A stretch of 64,000 nucleotides of DNA from Roseobacter ponti (GTDB lineage: Bacteria > Pseudomonadota > Alphaproteobacteria > Rhodobacterales > Rhodobacteraceae), in NCBI RefSeq assembly GCF_012932215.1, contig NZ_CP048789.1:36943-100942 (forward strand), written 5' to 3'. Shown here in pieces: positions 25,842-35,252 of the stretch (the stretch's first letter is position 1; every line of letters starts with the position of its first letter). The position numbers and the translations under genes were made by a program. The notes below the pieces were generated by a model that saw only the letters and a program-made list of their open reading frames with translations, was not told the origin of the DNA and did no database searches.

Positions 25842-26797
25842 TGGCTGAACTTTCCTCACAAACTCCGGAAAAGGTCGTGGAACGCTCACGCCTGCGGGTC
25901 GCAATCGACAGCGATTTCGCCTGGCAGTTCCGCAAATCCCCCGTGGCAATTGTTTCGGCCGTCGTGGTGACGATCATGGTGCTGGCGGCCCTTTTTGCGC
26001 CGCTGATCGCACCCTATGATCCCTTTGATCCCGGCTCGCTGAACCTGATGAACGGGTTTTCCCGGCCGATGACGCCCAACGCCTTCACTCAGGAGGTGTT
26101 CTGGCTCGGCACCGATGATCAGGGCCGCGATGTCTTTTCCACGATCCTTTATGGCATGCGCATTTCGCTCTTCGTGGGGGCCGCGGCGGTGCTTTTCGCC
26201 ATGGTTCTGGGCATTACCCTCGGTCTGCTTGCGGGCTATGCCGGCGGCTGGACCGAAACCATCATCATGCGCGTGGCCGACGTACAGCTGACCTTCCCCG
26301 CGATTCTCGTGGCCATGCTGATCTTTGGCATCGCCAAAGGGATAACGCCGGTTGAGTACCGCGACCAGATGGCGATCTGGGTCCTGATCATAGCTATTGG
26401 TCTGTCGGACTGGGTGCAGTTTGCCCGCGTCGTACGAGGTGCCACGCTGGTGGAAAAAAACAAGGAATACGTCCAGGCCGCACGGCTCATCGGGCGCGGC
26501 TCAGGGGCCATCATGCTGCGCCATATCCTGCCCAATGTGCTCTCGCCGGTGCTGGTGATTGCCACTATTTCGCTGGCACTGGCGATCATCGCAGAGGCCA
26601 CACTGAGTTTTCTGGGCGTTGGCGCTCCGCCGACCCAGCCCAGCCTTGGCACGCTGATCCGGATCGGGCAGGGGTTCCTCTTTTCCGGCGAGTGGTGGAT
26701 TCTGCTCTTTCCCGCGCTGACGCTGCTGACCCTGGCGCTTTCTGTGAACCTGCTGGGCGACTGGCTGCGCGATGCGCTGAACCCGAGGCTGCGGTAA
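25841..26797 (+). CDS. dppC: ABC transporter permease, DppC-like
   Basis: A 318-residue second permease with the OppC/DppC N-terminal segment (WQFRKSPVAIVSAVVVTIMVLAALFAPLIAPYDPFDP), the FWLGTDDQGRDVFSTILYGMRISLFVG signature and the EAA loop AARLIGRGSGAIMLRHILPNVLSPVLVIATI. The start codon overlaps the dppB stop by one base, so their translation is coupled. About six transmembrane segments are visible. A 100-base gap without a gene separates it from dppD. Confidence 0.92.
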   Translation: MAELSSQTPEKVVERSRLRVAIDSDFAWQFRKSPVAIVSAVVVTIMVLAALFAPLIAPYDPFDPGSLNLMNGFSRPMTPNAFTQEVFWLGTDDQGRDVFSTILYGMRISLFVGAAAVLFAMVLGITLGLLAGYAGGWTETIIMRVADVQLTFPAILVAMLIFGIAKGITPVEYRDQMAIWVLIIAIGLSDWVQFARVVRGATLVEKNKEYVQAARLIGRGSGAIMLRHILPNVLSPVLVIATISLALAIIAEATLSFLGVGAPPTQPSLGTLIRIGQGFLFSGEWWILLFPALTLLTLALSVNLLGDWLRDALNPRLR

Positions 26798-26897
26798 TGA
26801 TACATCCACAATCTGCGCTTGTTCAGGAAGCCTCAATGCCCCGGTCCCGATCCTGCCGGCAACAGCGCCTGGTGGCATTCATTGAAAGGTGCCGCCC

Positions 26898-27878
26898 GTG
26901 AAGGACGCCGTTCTCTCAATCCGCGACCTCACAGTCGAGATCCCCACCCGGCACGGTATTCTGCGCCCTGTGGACGGTGTTTCCTATGACATCGCGCCCG
27001 GTGAAGTGCTGGGTGTGGTGGGTGAATCCGGGGCCGGCAAATCGATGGCCGGCAATGCGGTGATCGGGCTTTTGAGCCCGCCTGCGCATATTGCCAGCGG
27101 CGAGATTGTCGTGAACGGGCAGCGGATAGACCACCTGACCGGGGAGGCTATGCGACGCCTGCGGGGCAAAGAAATCGGCATGGTCTTTCAGGACCCGCTG
27201 ACCTCGCTGAATCCGCTTTTGCGGATCGGTGATCAGCTGACCGAGACCATGCTGGCGCATCTCGACATTACCCGAACCGAAGCCGAAGAGCGTGCGGTGG
27301 CCGCCCTGGCTGAGGTCGGCATCCCGGGTGCCGCCGAGCGCGTCGGCAGCTACCCGCATGAGTTCTCCGGCGGCATGCGCCAGCGCGTGGTCATCGCGCT
27401 CGCGCTCTGCGCTGAGCCCTCGCTGATCATCGCAGACGAGCCGACGACCGCTCTTGATGTCTCCGTCCAGGCGCAGATCATCGCGCTGCTCAAACGGCTC
27501 TGCCGGGATCGCGGCACCGCCGTTATGCTGATCACCCACGACATGGGCGTGATCGCCGAAGCGGCGGATCGCGTCGCTGTGATGTATGCAGGCCGGCTCG
27601 CAGAGCTTGGCCCCGTGCGCGAGGTTCTGATGCAGCCACATCATCCCTATACCGCGGGCCTCATGGGCTCCACGCCGCTCGCCTCGCGTGGCAAAGACCG
27701 GTTGCATCAGATCCCCGGTGCCATGCCGCGCCTCGACAGCCTGCCTGAGGGCTGTGCATTCCATCCGCGCTGTCCGCGCGCCGCCGCCCGGTGCAGCAGC
27801 GCACCCGGCCCGCTGATCAGCGACGGCGATGGTCGTGCTGCCTGCTGGTTCCCCCTCGACCGGGCAGGTGTCGCATGA
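26898..27878 (+). CDS. dppD: ABC transporter ATP-binding protein, DppD-like
   Basis: A 326-residue ATPase with Walker A GESGAGKS, Q-loop MVFQDPLTSLNP, signature SGGMRQR, Walker B LIIADEPTTALDV and switch histidine in LITHDMG. The C-terminal oligopeptide-type tail has the cysteine motif GCAFHPRCPRAAARC, which binds an iron-sulfur cluster in related proteins. The GTG at 26898 is preferred because AAAGG lies 8-9 bases upstream; a GTG at 26889 overlaps that site. It ends overlapping the dppF start by 4 bases. Confidence 0.9.
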   Translation: MKDAVLSIRDLTVEIPTRHGILRPVDGVSYDIAPGEVLGVVGESGAGKSMAGNAVIGLLSPPAHIASGEIVVNGQRIDHLTGEAMRRLRGKEIGMVFQDPLTSLNPLLRIGDQLTETMLAHLDITRTEAEERAVAALAEVGIPGAAERVGSYPHEFSGGMRQRVVIALALCAEPSLIIADEPTTALDVSVQAQIIALLKRLCRDRGTAVMLITHDMGVIAEAADRVAVMYAGRLAELGPVREVLMQPHHPYTAGLMGSTPLASRGKDRLHQIPGAMPRLDSLPEGCAFHPRCPRAAARCSSAPGPLISDGDGRAACWFPLDRAGVA

Positions 27879-28840
27879 CGGGCATGGTCAGCATCCGCAA
27901 TCTCACCCGCGTTTTTGACGTATCGAAACCCTGGATCAACCGGCTCGTGGAACGACGCCCCAAAGCTTGGCTGACCGCTGTCTCAGATGTCAGCTTCGAG
28001 ATCGAAGAAAAGACCGTTTATGCTCTCGTGGGAGAAAGTGGCTCAGGAAAATCGACCATCGGTAAAATGCTGGTGGGGCTGCTGAGCCCGTCTGAAGGTT
28101 CGGTGGAAATCCGCGGCACGGACCTCGCGCGCGAGACAGATGCCGCAAAGGTCGATGCCGTCCGGCGCGATATCCAGATGATTTTCCAGGACCCCTTTGC
28201 CTCGCTCAACCCGCGCTGGCGGGTGCGCGACATCATTGTGGAGCCTGTTGCCGCGCGCGGTGGCGACACCACTGGCATGGCAGAACGTCTGCTCGAAGAG
28301 GTGGGGCTTTCTGCACGTGACGCCGGCAAGTTTCCGCATGAGTTCTCAGGCGGGCAGCGCCAGCGGATCTGTATCGCGCGGGCACTGGCGTCCGGGCCGA
28401 AACTGATCGTCTGTGACGAGCCGACCTCGGCGCTTGATGTCTCCGTTCAGGCTCAGGTGCTCAACCTCATGAGTGATCTCAAGGATCAGCTGGGCCTCAC
28501 CTATCTCTTTATCAGCCACGATCTGACGGTGGTACAGCACATGGCCGACCGGATCGGCGTGCTCTATCTGGGACGTCTGGTGGAAGAGGCCGGGCCCGAC
28601 GCGCTGTTTGAAAATCCGCGCCATCCTTATACGCAGATGCTGCTGGCCGCCGCGCCAAAACTTGATGATTTCGGCCGCGAGGTGCCGCCGCCGACCGGTG
28701 AAATTCCCGATCCCATCAACCCGCCCCCCGGATGCGCCTATCATCCGCGCTGCCCGCTCGCAGAGGACATCTGCAGGAAGGAACGGCCGGTTATGCGCAC
28801 AATCGAAGGGACGCGGGTCGCCTGTCACATGGCAGAATGA
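27875..28840 (+). CDS. dppF: ABC transporter ATP-binding protein, DppF-like
   Basis: A 321-residue ATPase partner of DppD. It has Walker A GESGSGKS, Q-loop MIFQDPFASLNPRW, signature SGGQRQR, Walker B LIVCDEPTSALDV and switch LFISHDL, plus the C-terminal GCAYHPRCPLAEDIC cysteine motif. The start ATGA overlaps the dppD stop; a longer upstream frame to 27791 is a shadow inside dppD. Its own stop overlaps the start of the CoA-transferase gene, which links transport with downstream catabolism in one operon. Confidence 0.9.
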   Translation: MTGMVSIRNLTRVFDVSKPWINRLVERRPKAWLTAVSDVSFEIEEKTVYALVGESGSGKSTIGKMLVGLLSPSEGSVEIRGTDLARETDAAKVDAVRRDIQMIFQDPFASLNPRWRVRDIIVEPVAARGGDTTGMAERLLEEVGLSARDAGKFPHEFSGGQRQRICIARALASGPKLIVCDEPTSALDVSVQAQVLNLMSDLKDQLGLTYLFISHDLTVVQHMADRIGVLYLGRLVEEAGPDALFENPRHPYTQMLLAAAPKLDDFGREVPPPTGEIPDPINPPPGCAYHPRCPLAEDICRKERPVMRTIEGTRVACHMAE

Positions 28841-29961
28841 CCGGCCCGCTCGCCTCTTTGCGGGTGATTGAATTCAGCGGTCTGGGGCCCGCACCGCTGG
28901 CCGGACAGCTGCTGGCGGATCTCGGTGCGGATGTGATTGTCATCGACCGCACCGTCGCCCCGCAGGACCCTGCAGACGTCAACCGGCGCGGCAAGCGTTC
29001 AGTGGTGCTTGACCTGAAATCTGATGGTGGGCTGAAGGCCGCACGCAGGCTCATTGCGCGTTCGGATGTGCTGATCGAAGGCTTCCGTCCCGGCGTGATG
29101 GAGCGGCTCGGTCTGGGCCCCGAGACCTGCCCTGAAACTCTGATCTATGCCCGGATGACAGGCTGGGGGCAGACCGGTGACAGGGCGCTGACGGCCGGGC
29201 ACGACATTAACTATCTGGCGATGACCGGCGCGCTTCATGCCATCGGCCCGGCAGATCAGCCGCCCGTCGTGCCGCTGAACCTGGTTGCTGATTTCGGTGG
29301 CGGTACGATGTTTCTGCTCTTTGGCATTCTGTCTGCCGTTATCGAACGGGGCGTCTCAGGCAAAGGCCAGGTGGTCGATGCCGCAATGATCGACGGGGTG
29401 CCGGCAATGATGGGCCTTATCCATGGCTGGCTGGCGAAAGGCGACTGGCAGGCAGCGCGCGGGGTCAATCTTCTTGACGGCGGCGCCCCCTTTTACCGGT
29501 GTTACGCGTGCTCGGATGGTAAATTCATCTCAGTGGGTGCTCTCGAACCGCAGTTTTATGCGGAACTCTGCCGGATTGCCGGGCTCGATCCCGGGCCGGA
29601 TCAGAATGACCGGGCCTCATGGCCCGCACGTTCTGCGGCTTTTTCAGAAACCTTCCGCAGCCGCACACGGGACGACTGGGCCATTCTCTTTGCCGGCTCT
29701 GATGCCTGTGTCGCACCGGTGCTTGATTTCACCGAGGCAACGCTGCATCCCGAAAACCGCGCGCGGGGTGTGTTCACCGACCCGGGCGGGATCGCGCAGG
29801 CCGCACCCGCTCCGCGCTTCAGCCGCTCCGGCACACGCGCACCCTCTGCGCCCGGCGCACCGGGGGCGGACACCGCATCGGTTCTGGCAGAGGCCGGGTT
29901 CGATGCGCAGACCCTCGCCGCCCTGACACAGCGCACCGACCACAAGGAGACCGATCAATGA
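28837..29961 (+). CDS. CaiB/BaiF family protein, alpha-methylacyl-CoA racemase-like
   Basis: A 374-residue class III CoA-transferase-fold protein. The stretch ARMTGWGQTGDRALTAGHDINYLAMTGALHAIG carries the GHDINYLAMTG motif typical of alpha-methylacyl-CoA racemases, rather than the formyl-CoA transferase version. N-terminal VIEFSGLGPAPLAGQLLADLGADVIVIDR is the usual Rossmann-like block. The start (ATGA) overlaps dppF and the end overlaps the SDR gene, so it is in the transporter operon. It may epimerise or activate a branched acyl group derived from the imported compound; this role is inferred. Confidence 0.85.
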   Translation: MTGPLASLRVIEFSGLGPAPLAGQLLADLGADVIVIDRTVAPQDPADVNRRGKRSVVLDLKSDGGLKAARRLIARSDVLIEGFRPGVMERLGLGPETCPETLIYARMTGWGQTGDRALTAGHDINYLAMTGALHAIGPADQPPVVPLNLVADFGGGTMFLLFGILSAVIERGVSGKGQVVDAAMIDGVPAMMGLIHGWLAKGDWQAARGVNLLDGGAPFYRCYACSDGKFISVGALEPQFYAELCRIAGLDPGPDQNDRASWPARSAAFSETFRSRTRDDWAILFAGSDACVAPVLDFTEATLHPENRARGVFTDPGGIAQAAPAPRFSRSGTRAPSAPGAPGADTASVLAEAGFDAQTLAALTQRTDHKETDQ

Positions 29962-30680
29962 CACGCATCGCTGTTGTGACAGGGGCCGCCGGCGGGCTTG
30001 GACGTGCGATAACAAAACGGCTGCTGGCCGACGGGCTGGTCGTGACCGGTCTTGATCTGGACGCAGGAGGTCTCAGTGAAATGACCGCTGAAGGGTTCAC
30101 CGGCATCACCACCGATCTGACTGATCCCGACGCAATCAGCGGCGCTTTTGAGACCATCGCGACGAAACATGGCGGGGTGGATGTGCTGGTCAACAATGCC
30201 GGCACCTGTTTCATGTCGGATTTCCCGGACATCCCTGCGACAGAACTCAACAAGCAGATGTCGGTGAATTTCTCAGGCGCGTTTCATTGTTGTCAGGCTG
30301 CGGTCCGGCTGATGTCGGGGCGTGAGGGTGTGCGCAAGATCGTCAATATCTCTTCCAACGGCGCCTATAACTTCGACGTCTTCGATCCGCCACATTACCG
30401 CGCGTCCAAGGCGGCAATGGACACGCTGACCAAAGATCTTGCCCGTCGATATGCCCGCGATAAAATCGCGGTGAACTCGATCGCACCGGCGATGACGGAA
30501 ACGCCTCTTTTCGGGGTGCTGAGCGAAGAAGTCCTGGAGAAAGCCATCGCCCAGATGCCGCACGGGAGGGCCATGCGCCCGGATGAAGTTGCGGCCTGGG
30601 TTGGCTTTCTGGTCTCGCCGGCTGGTGACATTTCCAGCGGCAATGTGATCATTCTCAACCAGGGCCGGGACGTGCGCTAG
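29958..30680 (+). CDS. short-chain dehydrogenase/reductase
   Basis: A 240-residue classical SDR with the NAD(P)-binding TGAAGGLG motif at residues ~9-16, NNAG, the catalytic serine in KIVNISSNGAYN and the Y-x-x-x-K pair in HYRASKAAMDTLTKDLA. The acidic residue after the second strand (GLDLDAGG) suggests NAD(H). It overlaps the CoA-transferase by 4 bases. Its stop TAG shares the palindrome CTAG with the stop of the MBL gene on the other strand. It is probably a hydroxyacyl or alcohol dehydrogenase of the same catabolic route. Confidence 0.88.
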   Translation: MTRIAVVTGAAGGLGRAITKRLLADGLVVTGLDLDAGGLSEMTAEGFTGITTDLTDPDAISGAFETIATKHGGVDVLVNNAGTCFMSDFPDIPATELNKQMSVNFSGAFHCCQAAVRLMSGREGVRKIVNISSNGAYNFDVFDPPHYRASKAAMDTLTKDLARRYARDKIAVNSIAPAMTETPLFGVLSEEVLEKAIAQMPHGRAMRPDEVAAWVGFLVSPAGDISSGNVIILNQGRDVR

Positions 30681-31429
30681 GTGTACCAGTGCGGCGCTTT
30701 GCGCAGCTCGGGCCACTGTTCGGGACTATGCCCGAAAATCACCATCGCCCGGCGTTCAGCCGCCATTTCCATAAGGCGCGCACCATGGTGCATCGCCTGC
30801 GCTTCGTCCCAGGATCCCGCGAATTTTTCGTCGATTTCCGCAGCGCGGCTGATTGCGTCCGAGGTCAGCAGGACATCTCCCGTTTCCGGCAGTGACAGCA
30901 TAAAGGCCAGCTGGCCCGGTGCATGCCCCGGTGTGAGCAGAACCTCAAACCCGGGCCCTGCCACCATGTCGCCCGTCACCAGCCGGTAATCCGCCTCGGG
31001 CCATTCCATCGCCTGCTTTCCGGACCAGTAAAGCGGCCGGGGCAGAGCACGCTCGGCCGCCGCGATCAGGATCGGCACTTCCGGAAAGCCGTCCATAAAC
31101 CCCACATGATCGATATGAGTGTGGCTCTGGATCATCAGATTCACATCGGCCGGGTTCAGCCCCAACAATCCCAGTTGAGCAGGTGCCAGGTTTTCAGGTG
31201 TAAGAGAAAGGACCTGACCGAACCCCCCCAGTTCGTCTTCCTTTGTGGCGGCCTCCGCATCTTCGGCGTATTTCGCAGGAAACCCGGTATCTATCAGGAC
31301 AATCTCGCCTGCGGTGGTCTCGATGACATAGCCACAGATCCCGATGATGCGCCCGTTGGCATGCACCTGAAAGAGGCCGTAATCCAGTATAGCCAGTCGC
31401 TTTGGCATGCCTTTCAGAAGGGCTTGCAT
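30677..31429 (-). CDS. metallo-beta-lactamase-fold hydrolase (lactonase-like)
   Basis: A ~250-residue MBL-fold enzyme with the zinc motif SHTHIDHVGF, a second histidine in TPGHAPGQLAF, the bridging aspartate in LLTSDAIS and a final histidine in IFGHSPEQWPEL. This is close to the N-acyl-homoserine-lactonase group. The start at 31429 is preferred because the frame to 31492 would run into the divergent aminotransferase start; the ATG at 31408 is an alternative. It converges on the SDR with a 4-base overlap. Quorum quenching or hydrolysis of another lactone or ester are both possible. Confidence 0.8.
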   Translation of the reverse strand: MQALLKGMPKRLAILDYGLFQVHANGRIIGICGYVIETTAGEIVLIDTGFPAKYAEDAEAATKEDELGGFGQVLSLTPENLAPAQLGLLGLNPADVNLMIQSHTHIDHVGFMDGFPEVPILIAAAERALPRPLYWSGKQAMEWPEADYRLVTGDMVAGPGFEVLLTPGHAPGQLAFMLSLPETGDVLLTSDAISRAAEIDEKFAGSWDEAQAMHHGARLMEMAAERRAMVIFGHSPEQWPELRKAPHWYT

Positions 31430-31481
31430 CTTGATCCCCGGGCCTGTTCCGTGTTGCCTGACGAGCAAAGGGGCGCACCGG

Positions 31482-32609
31482 ATGAAAGTCAAGATTCACA
31501 CGCTGTTTCAGTATCTGCTGGAAACCACCGGCGCAGACCCGCAGGCGATTGTCGGCTTCTCCCTGTCGGAATCGCCGCGGCTGGGTGATTTTCTGAGTGA
31601 GCTCGATCCGGCATTGCCGCTCGACTGGAACAACCGCGACTTTCGCGGGCTGCCTGAGCTGCGTGATCATGTGCTGACCCAGGCCGGGCTGACGGGCGTC
31701 TGCAAGCGTGAGGATGTGCTGATCACCGCCGGTGCGGCAGAGGCCAATTATCTTGCGATCATGCAGTTGCTGGACCCCGGAGACGAAATCGTCATTGAAA
31801 CCCCCGGATGGCCCCAGGCCGAGGTGCTGGCAAAAGCGGTGGGTGCAAAAATCGTCAGGGTCACCCGCCGCGAGGACGAGGAATGGCAGTTGCCGCTGGC
31901 AGCCCTTGAAGATGCGGTCACCCAGGCCACAAAACTGATTTTTCTCAGCAATCCCAACAACCCCACGGGGCAGGTGCTGAGCGAGCGTGACCTGAAGCAG
32001 ATCGTTCGGATCGCCGATCGCGCCGGGGCCTGGCTGCTGGTGGATGAGGTTTACGCCGGGCTGGAATGGGAGGGACCGCGCGCGCCGTCGGTGGCCGGAC
32101 TTTACCCGCGCGGGATCACGACAGGCTCCGTTTCAAAGGCGCTGGGGCTGCAGGGGCTGCGCACCGGCTGGCTCATTTCGCAAGACGCGGATCTGGTGAT
32201 GGATGCGGTGATCCTGCGCGAAAACGCCTCCGAGATCATGAACATTATGGGCGAGACCATCGCGGAGATTGCCCTGCGACCGGTGCGGTATGCTACCGCA
32301 ATGAAGAACGCGCGGGCCGCCGGCGCCGCCAATCTGAAACGGATGAACGCATGGGTTGATGCCACGCCAGGGCTGGCCTGGGTGTCACCCCGGGCCGGTC
32401 TTATCGGTCTTGGAAAGCTGCCCGCGGGCATCGACAGCGATGCCTTTGCGCGGCGCCTTTTGCAGGAGCCGTACCGCACATTCCTGCTGCCCGGCAGCGC
32501 TTATGACCAACCGGGGCATATCAGGCTGGGCGTGGGCGGCGGTGCCGGGGTTAATCTGGAAGACGGGTTGTCCCGCGTGGCGAAGGCCCTGGCCGACTGG
32601 CCGGATTAA
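31482..32609 (+). CDS. class I/II aminotransferase
   Basis: A 375-residue PLP aminotransferase, fold type I, subgroup Ialpha/gamma. Motifs are ITAGAAEANYLAIMQLLDPGDEIVIETPGW, SNPNNPTGQVLSE, the cofactor aspartate in WLLVDEVYAGLEW and the lysine in GSVSKALGLQGLRTGW. Start 31482 follows AAGGGG by eight bases; an upstream frame to 31407 overlaps the divergent MBL gene. The 3' end shares TTAA with the pqiC stop on the other strand. The substrate is uncertain; capreomycidine-synthase-like and aspartate-type enzymes are relatives. Confidence 0.85.
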   Translation: MKVKIHTLFQYLLETTGADPQAIVGFSLSESPRLGDFLSELDPALPLDWNNRDFRGLPELRDHVLTQAGLTGVCKREDVLITAGAAEANYLAIMQLLDPGDEIVIETPGWPQAEVLAKAVGAKIVRVTRREDEEWQLPLAALEDAVTQATKLIFLSNPNNPTGQVLSERDLKQIVRIADRAGAWLLVDEVYAGLEWEGPRAPSVAGLYPRGITTGSVSKALGLQGLRTGWLISQDADLVMDAVILRENASEIMNIMGETIAEIALRPVRYATAMKNARAAGAANLKRMNAWVDATPGLAWVSPRAGLIGLGKLPAGIDSDAFARRLLQEPYRTFLLPGSAYDQPGHIRLGVGGGAGVNLEDGLSRVAKALADWPD

Positions 32610-33166
32610 CGCAGCCCGTTGCGCACAACAAAGCGGGCAAGATCAAGGATGATCTGTCCGCGCGCCGCCGCGATGGCACCGGGGCCGGCAGCAGGATCAT
32701 AGGCCACGCTGAGATCAAAAAGTCCCGAGCGTTCCCGCCCGCCCTCTGCCACAGCGACGAAATACTGTCCTTTTGCGCGAAACTGACCGTCGTTTCCGGC
32801 AACCAGCGATTCAAATCTCAGATCAAGGCGCGCATCGGGGAAGCTCTCGAAAGGCCAGGGCGACGACGCCACACGTGCCCCGGAAAGCTGCGCTATATGC
32901 CGTGTGAGTTCGAGCGCGATCGCCCGGTCGGGCGTGTCTGCCCAGAGCACGGCACCGTCACTGACAAGCCGGCCTGCATCATCCTGCAGAGAAATCTCAT
33001 CGGCGGCGGCATAGGCGGGCAGGGACACCTCGCGCACTTCAAGAGCGCGGAAGGCGATGCGCTGGCGCTCATTCACGCCAGGTGCGGGCACTGCGTAACG
33101 TTCGGCGGTGCCGGTACAGGCGGCCAGGGTCAGCATCACGATCAGGGCGGTCACCAGGTGTCTCAT
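32606..33166 (-). CDS. pqiC: PqiC-like outer-membrane lipoprotein of an MCE system
   Basis: A 186-residue lipoprotein with the lipobox LTLAAC (acylated Cys17) after a short signal peptide. The rest is the ABC_trans_aux (DUF330) domain with the typical LRFESLVAGNDGQFRAKGQYFVAV segment. PqiC partners the MCE protein PqiB in bridging inner and outer membranes for lipid transport. The start is one base after the pqiB stop, and both are on the minus strand with pqiA. Confidence 0.87.
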   Translation of the reverse strand: MRHLVTALIVMLTLAACTGTAERYAVPAPGVNERQRIAFRALEVREVSLPAYAAADEISLQDDAGRLVSDGAVLWADTPDRAIALELTRHIAQLSGARVASSPWPFESFPDARLDLRFESLVAGNDGQFRAKGQYFVAVAEGGRERSGLFDLSVAYDPAAGPGAIAAARGQIILDLARFVVRNGLR

Positions 33167-33167
33167 A

Positions 33168-35252
33168 TTATCGTCCTCTGATCAGCGCGCTGGGGTTGCG
33201 TTCGAGCAACCGCGCAAGCGATGTGATGGCCTCCGCGGCCTGTGATATATCGCGCATGGCCGCCTGAGCATCGCGGCTCAGTGCTTCGCCCTTGTTATAG
33301 CCTGCGATTGTCGCGCTCGCCTGTTCAAAAACGCGCGAAATCCGTTCGACCAGGGCCGGCAGGTCCTGGCTCGAAAGGGCGACGGCATCCGCCGCCTCCC
33401 GCGTCGACAGCAGCGTGGCGTTGACGTTATCCACAGCCCCCCCGGCGCGCAGATCGGCCAGCGTTGCATTCAGCTCATCAAGCGCAGAGCCGAGCGAGGC
33501 CGGCAGATCGCGGGCAGCATCGGTATCGATCAGCGCTTCGGCGGCGCTGGTCAGACCTGTCAGTTCGACAATCAGATCCTCGACGGGCAACGTTTCTGCC
33601 TTAGCCGCCACCGCATTCAGCTGATCGATCAGCTCCGGCACACCTTCAACCGAGGCGCCGACAGAGACCGCAGCACTCGTCGCCGCATCAATCGCCTCGA
33701 TCACCCGTGGCACCAGCTGCTCACTGGCAAGCTGCACCAGCAGCTCTTCGATCCGCTCCAGTGAGGCGTTGAGACGCACCGGAATATCCTGCACCGACTG
33801 CGATGTCACGATCCCGCGCACGTCACCAAGAAGACCCCGGACCTCCTCGGAGGTGCCGCGCAGATCGGCGTCCGACACCAGCGCTGTGGCACTTTCCATA
33901 AAGAGAATGGCGTTGTTCAGCAGCTCTTCGATGGGCAGGCTGTTGATCCGGGTGAACACGCCCTCAACCGTGGCTGCGGCGTCGGAGATTTCGCTTTCGG
34001 TGCTCGGAAACTGGATCACATCGTCACTGTTTGTGGAGATATTCGCAGGCTCTGCATCGACTACTTCCACCAGCTCGACCTTCAGGCCCCCGGTCAGAAG
34101 GCTGCCCGATGCAAGGCGCGCGCGCAGGCCGGCGGCAACCCGTTCTGTGAGGAACTCAAGAGCTGCATCAGCGCTGACTTCTCCAGGCAGACCGAGGCGC
34201 GCAGGCTGCACGCCGATTACGACGTTGAGGCGCACGCGGCTGTCACCAAAGGCGTCACTGTCCACAATACCAGACAGGCTCTCCACAGACCCGATGCGCA
34301 GACCGCTGAGTTCCACCGGGGCATCCACCGTCAGGCCGGAGATATTCTCGTCGAAGATAACCTGCATCTCAAGCAGCTCAACCTCGGAGGCATTGAAGAC
34401 GCTGTTTCGCGCCGCCGACGAATCACCGAACACCTCAAAGACTGTGCCATCCGCAACAGGCGCGCCGCCGGACACAAAGGTGTCAAAGGTAATGCCGCCC
34501 CCGACCAGGGTTGCCAGCGAGGAAAAATCCACCTCAGCACCAGTGGGCCCGATGGAGACGCTGAACCCGGATGTGTCCCAGAACCGTGTCGAGCGGGTGA
34601 TCAGATCACGGTGATCCTCATAGATGATGGCCTCGGCGATGGCGAAATTCCCCCGCCCGGAAATGCGCGCGGACCCCACGCGGCCGACCTCGATGCCCCG
34701 GAACAGAATAGGCGCGTTATCGGTGAGCGTTCCGCCGGGGATGGTGCGCAACGCGATCTGCAGACCCTCGTCACCGGGCCGGAACAGCGGTGCTGTCTCA
34801 CGCCCTTTGAACGACCGCCGCACCGGGCCGATTTCACTGTCCCAGGACGCTTCGATGAACACACCGCTGATAACGGTATCCAGACCGGACACGCCCTGCG
34901 CGGTCAGCTCCGGCCGCACAATCCAGAAACCCGCGCCGGCATCCGCATAGGGCGCCACTTCTTTATCGACACGAACCGCGACGATGATGCTGCTGAGATC
35001 TTCGGAAAACTGCACGTCCTCGACCACACCTACCTTTACATCCCTGTAGCGCAGTTCGGTCTGGCGCGGCGATATGCCGGCGCCGCTGTCAAATTCGATG
35101 GTGATGAGGTGGCCGCGGTCATTCCACGACTGAAACGCCACACCGAGCGAAATCACCAGCGCGATGAGCGGGATCAGCCAGATCACTGAAATCCGCTGTG
35201 TCCAGGACCGGCGGGCCGTCTCCACAGAGACTTTTTGCGGTGTTTCGCTCAC
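33168..35252 (-). CDS. pqiB: MCE-domain envelope protein PqiB
   Basis: A 694-residue periplasm-spanning protein anchored by one N-terminal transmembrane segment (ISVIWLIPLIALVISLGVAF). Several MCE (MlaD) domains follow, marked by repeats of the kind GAGISPRQTELRYRDVKVGVVEDV, DNAPILFRGIEVGRVGSARI and VDAPVELSGLRIGSVESL. The C-terminal ~280 residues are Ala/Leu-rich helical, matching the coiled tube of PqiB. It starts with GTG overlapping the stop of the second pqiA gene. It probably moves lipids between membranes, which links to envelope integrity. Confidence 0.9.
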   Translation of the reverse strand: MSETPQKVSVETARRSWTQRISVIWLIPLIALVISLGVAFQSWNDRGHLITIEFDSGAGISPRQTELRYRDVKVGVVEDVQFSEDLSSIIVAVRVDKEVAPYADAGAGFWIVRPELTAQGVSGLDTVISGVFIEASWDSEIGPVRRSFKGRETAPLFRPGDEGLQIALRTIPGGTLTDNAPILFRGIEVGRVGSARISGRGNFAIAEAIIYEDHRDLITRSTRFWDTSGFSVSIGPTGAEVDFSSLATLVGGGITFDTFVSGGAPVADGTVFEVFGDSSAARNSVFNASEVELLEMQVIFDENISGLTVDAPVELSGLRIGSVESLSGIVDSDAFGDSRVRLNVVIGVQPARLGLPGEVSADAALEFLTERVAAGLRARLASGSLLTGGLKVELVEVVDAEPANISTNSDDVIQFPSTESEISDAAATVEGVFTRINSLPIEELLNNAILFMESATALVSDADLRGTSEEVRGLLGDVRGIVTSQSVQDIPVRLNASLERIEELLVQLASEQLVPRVIEAIDAATSAAVSVGASVEGVPELIDQLNAVAAKAETLPVEDLIVELTGLTSAAEALIDTDAARDLPASLGSALDELNATLADLRAGGAVDNVNATLLSTREAADAVALSSQDLPALVERISRVFEQASATIAGYNKGEALSRDAQAAMRDISQAAEAITSLARLLERNPSALIRGR

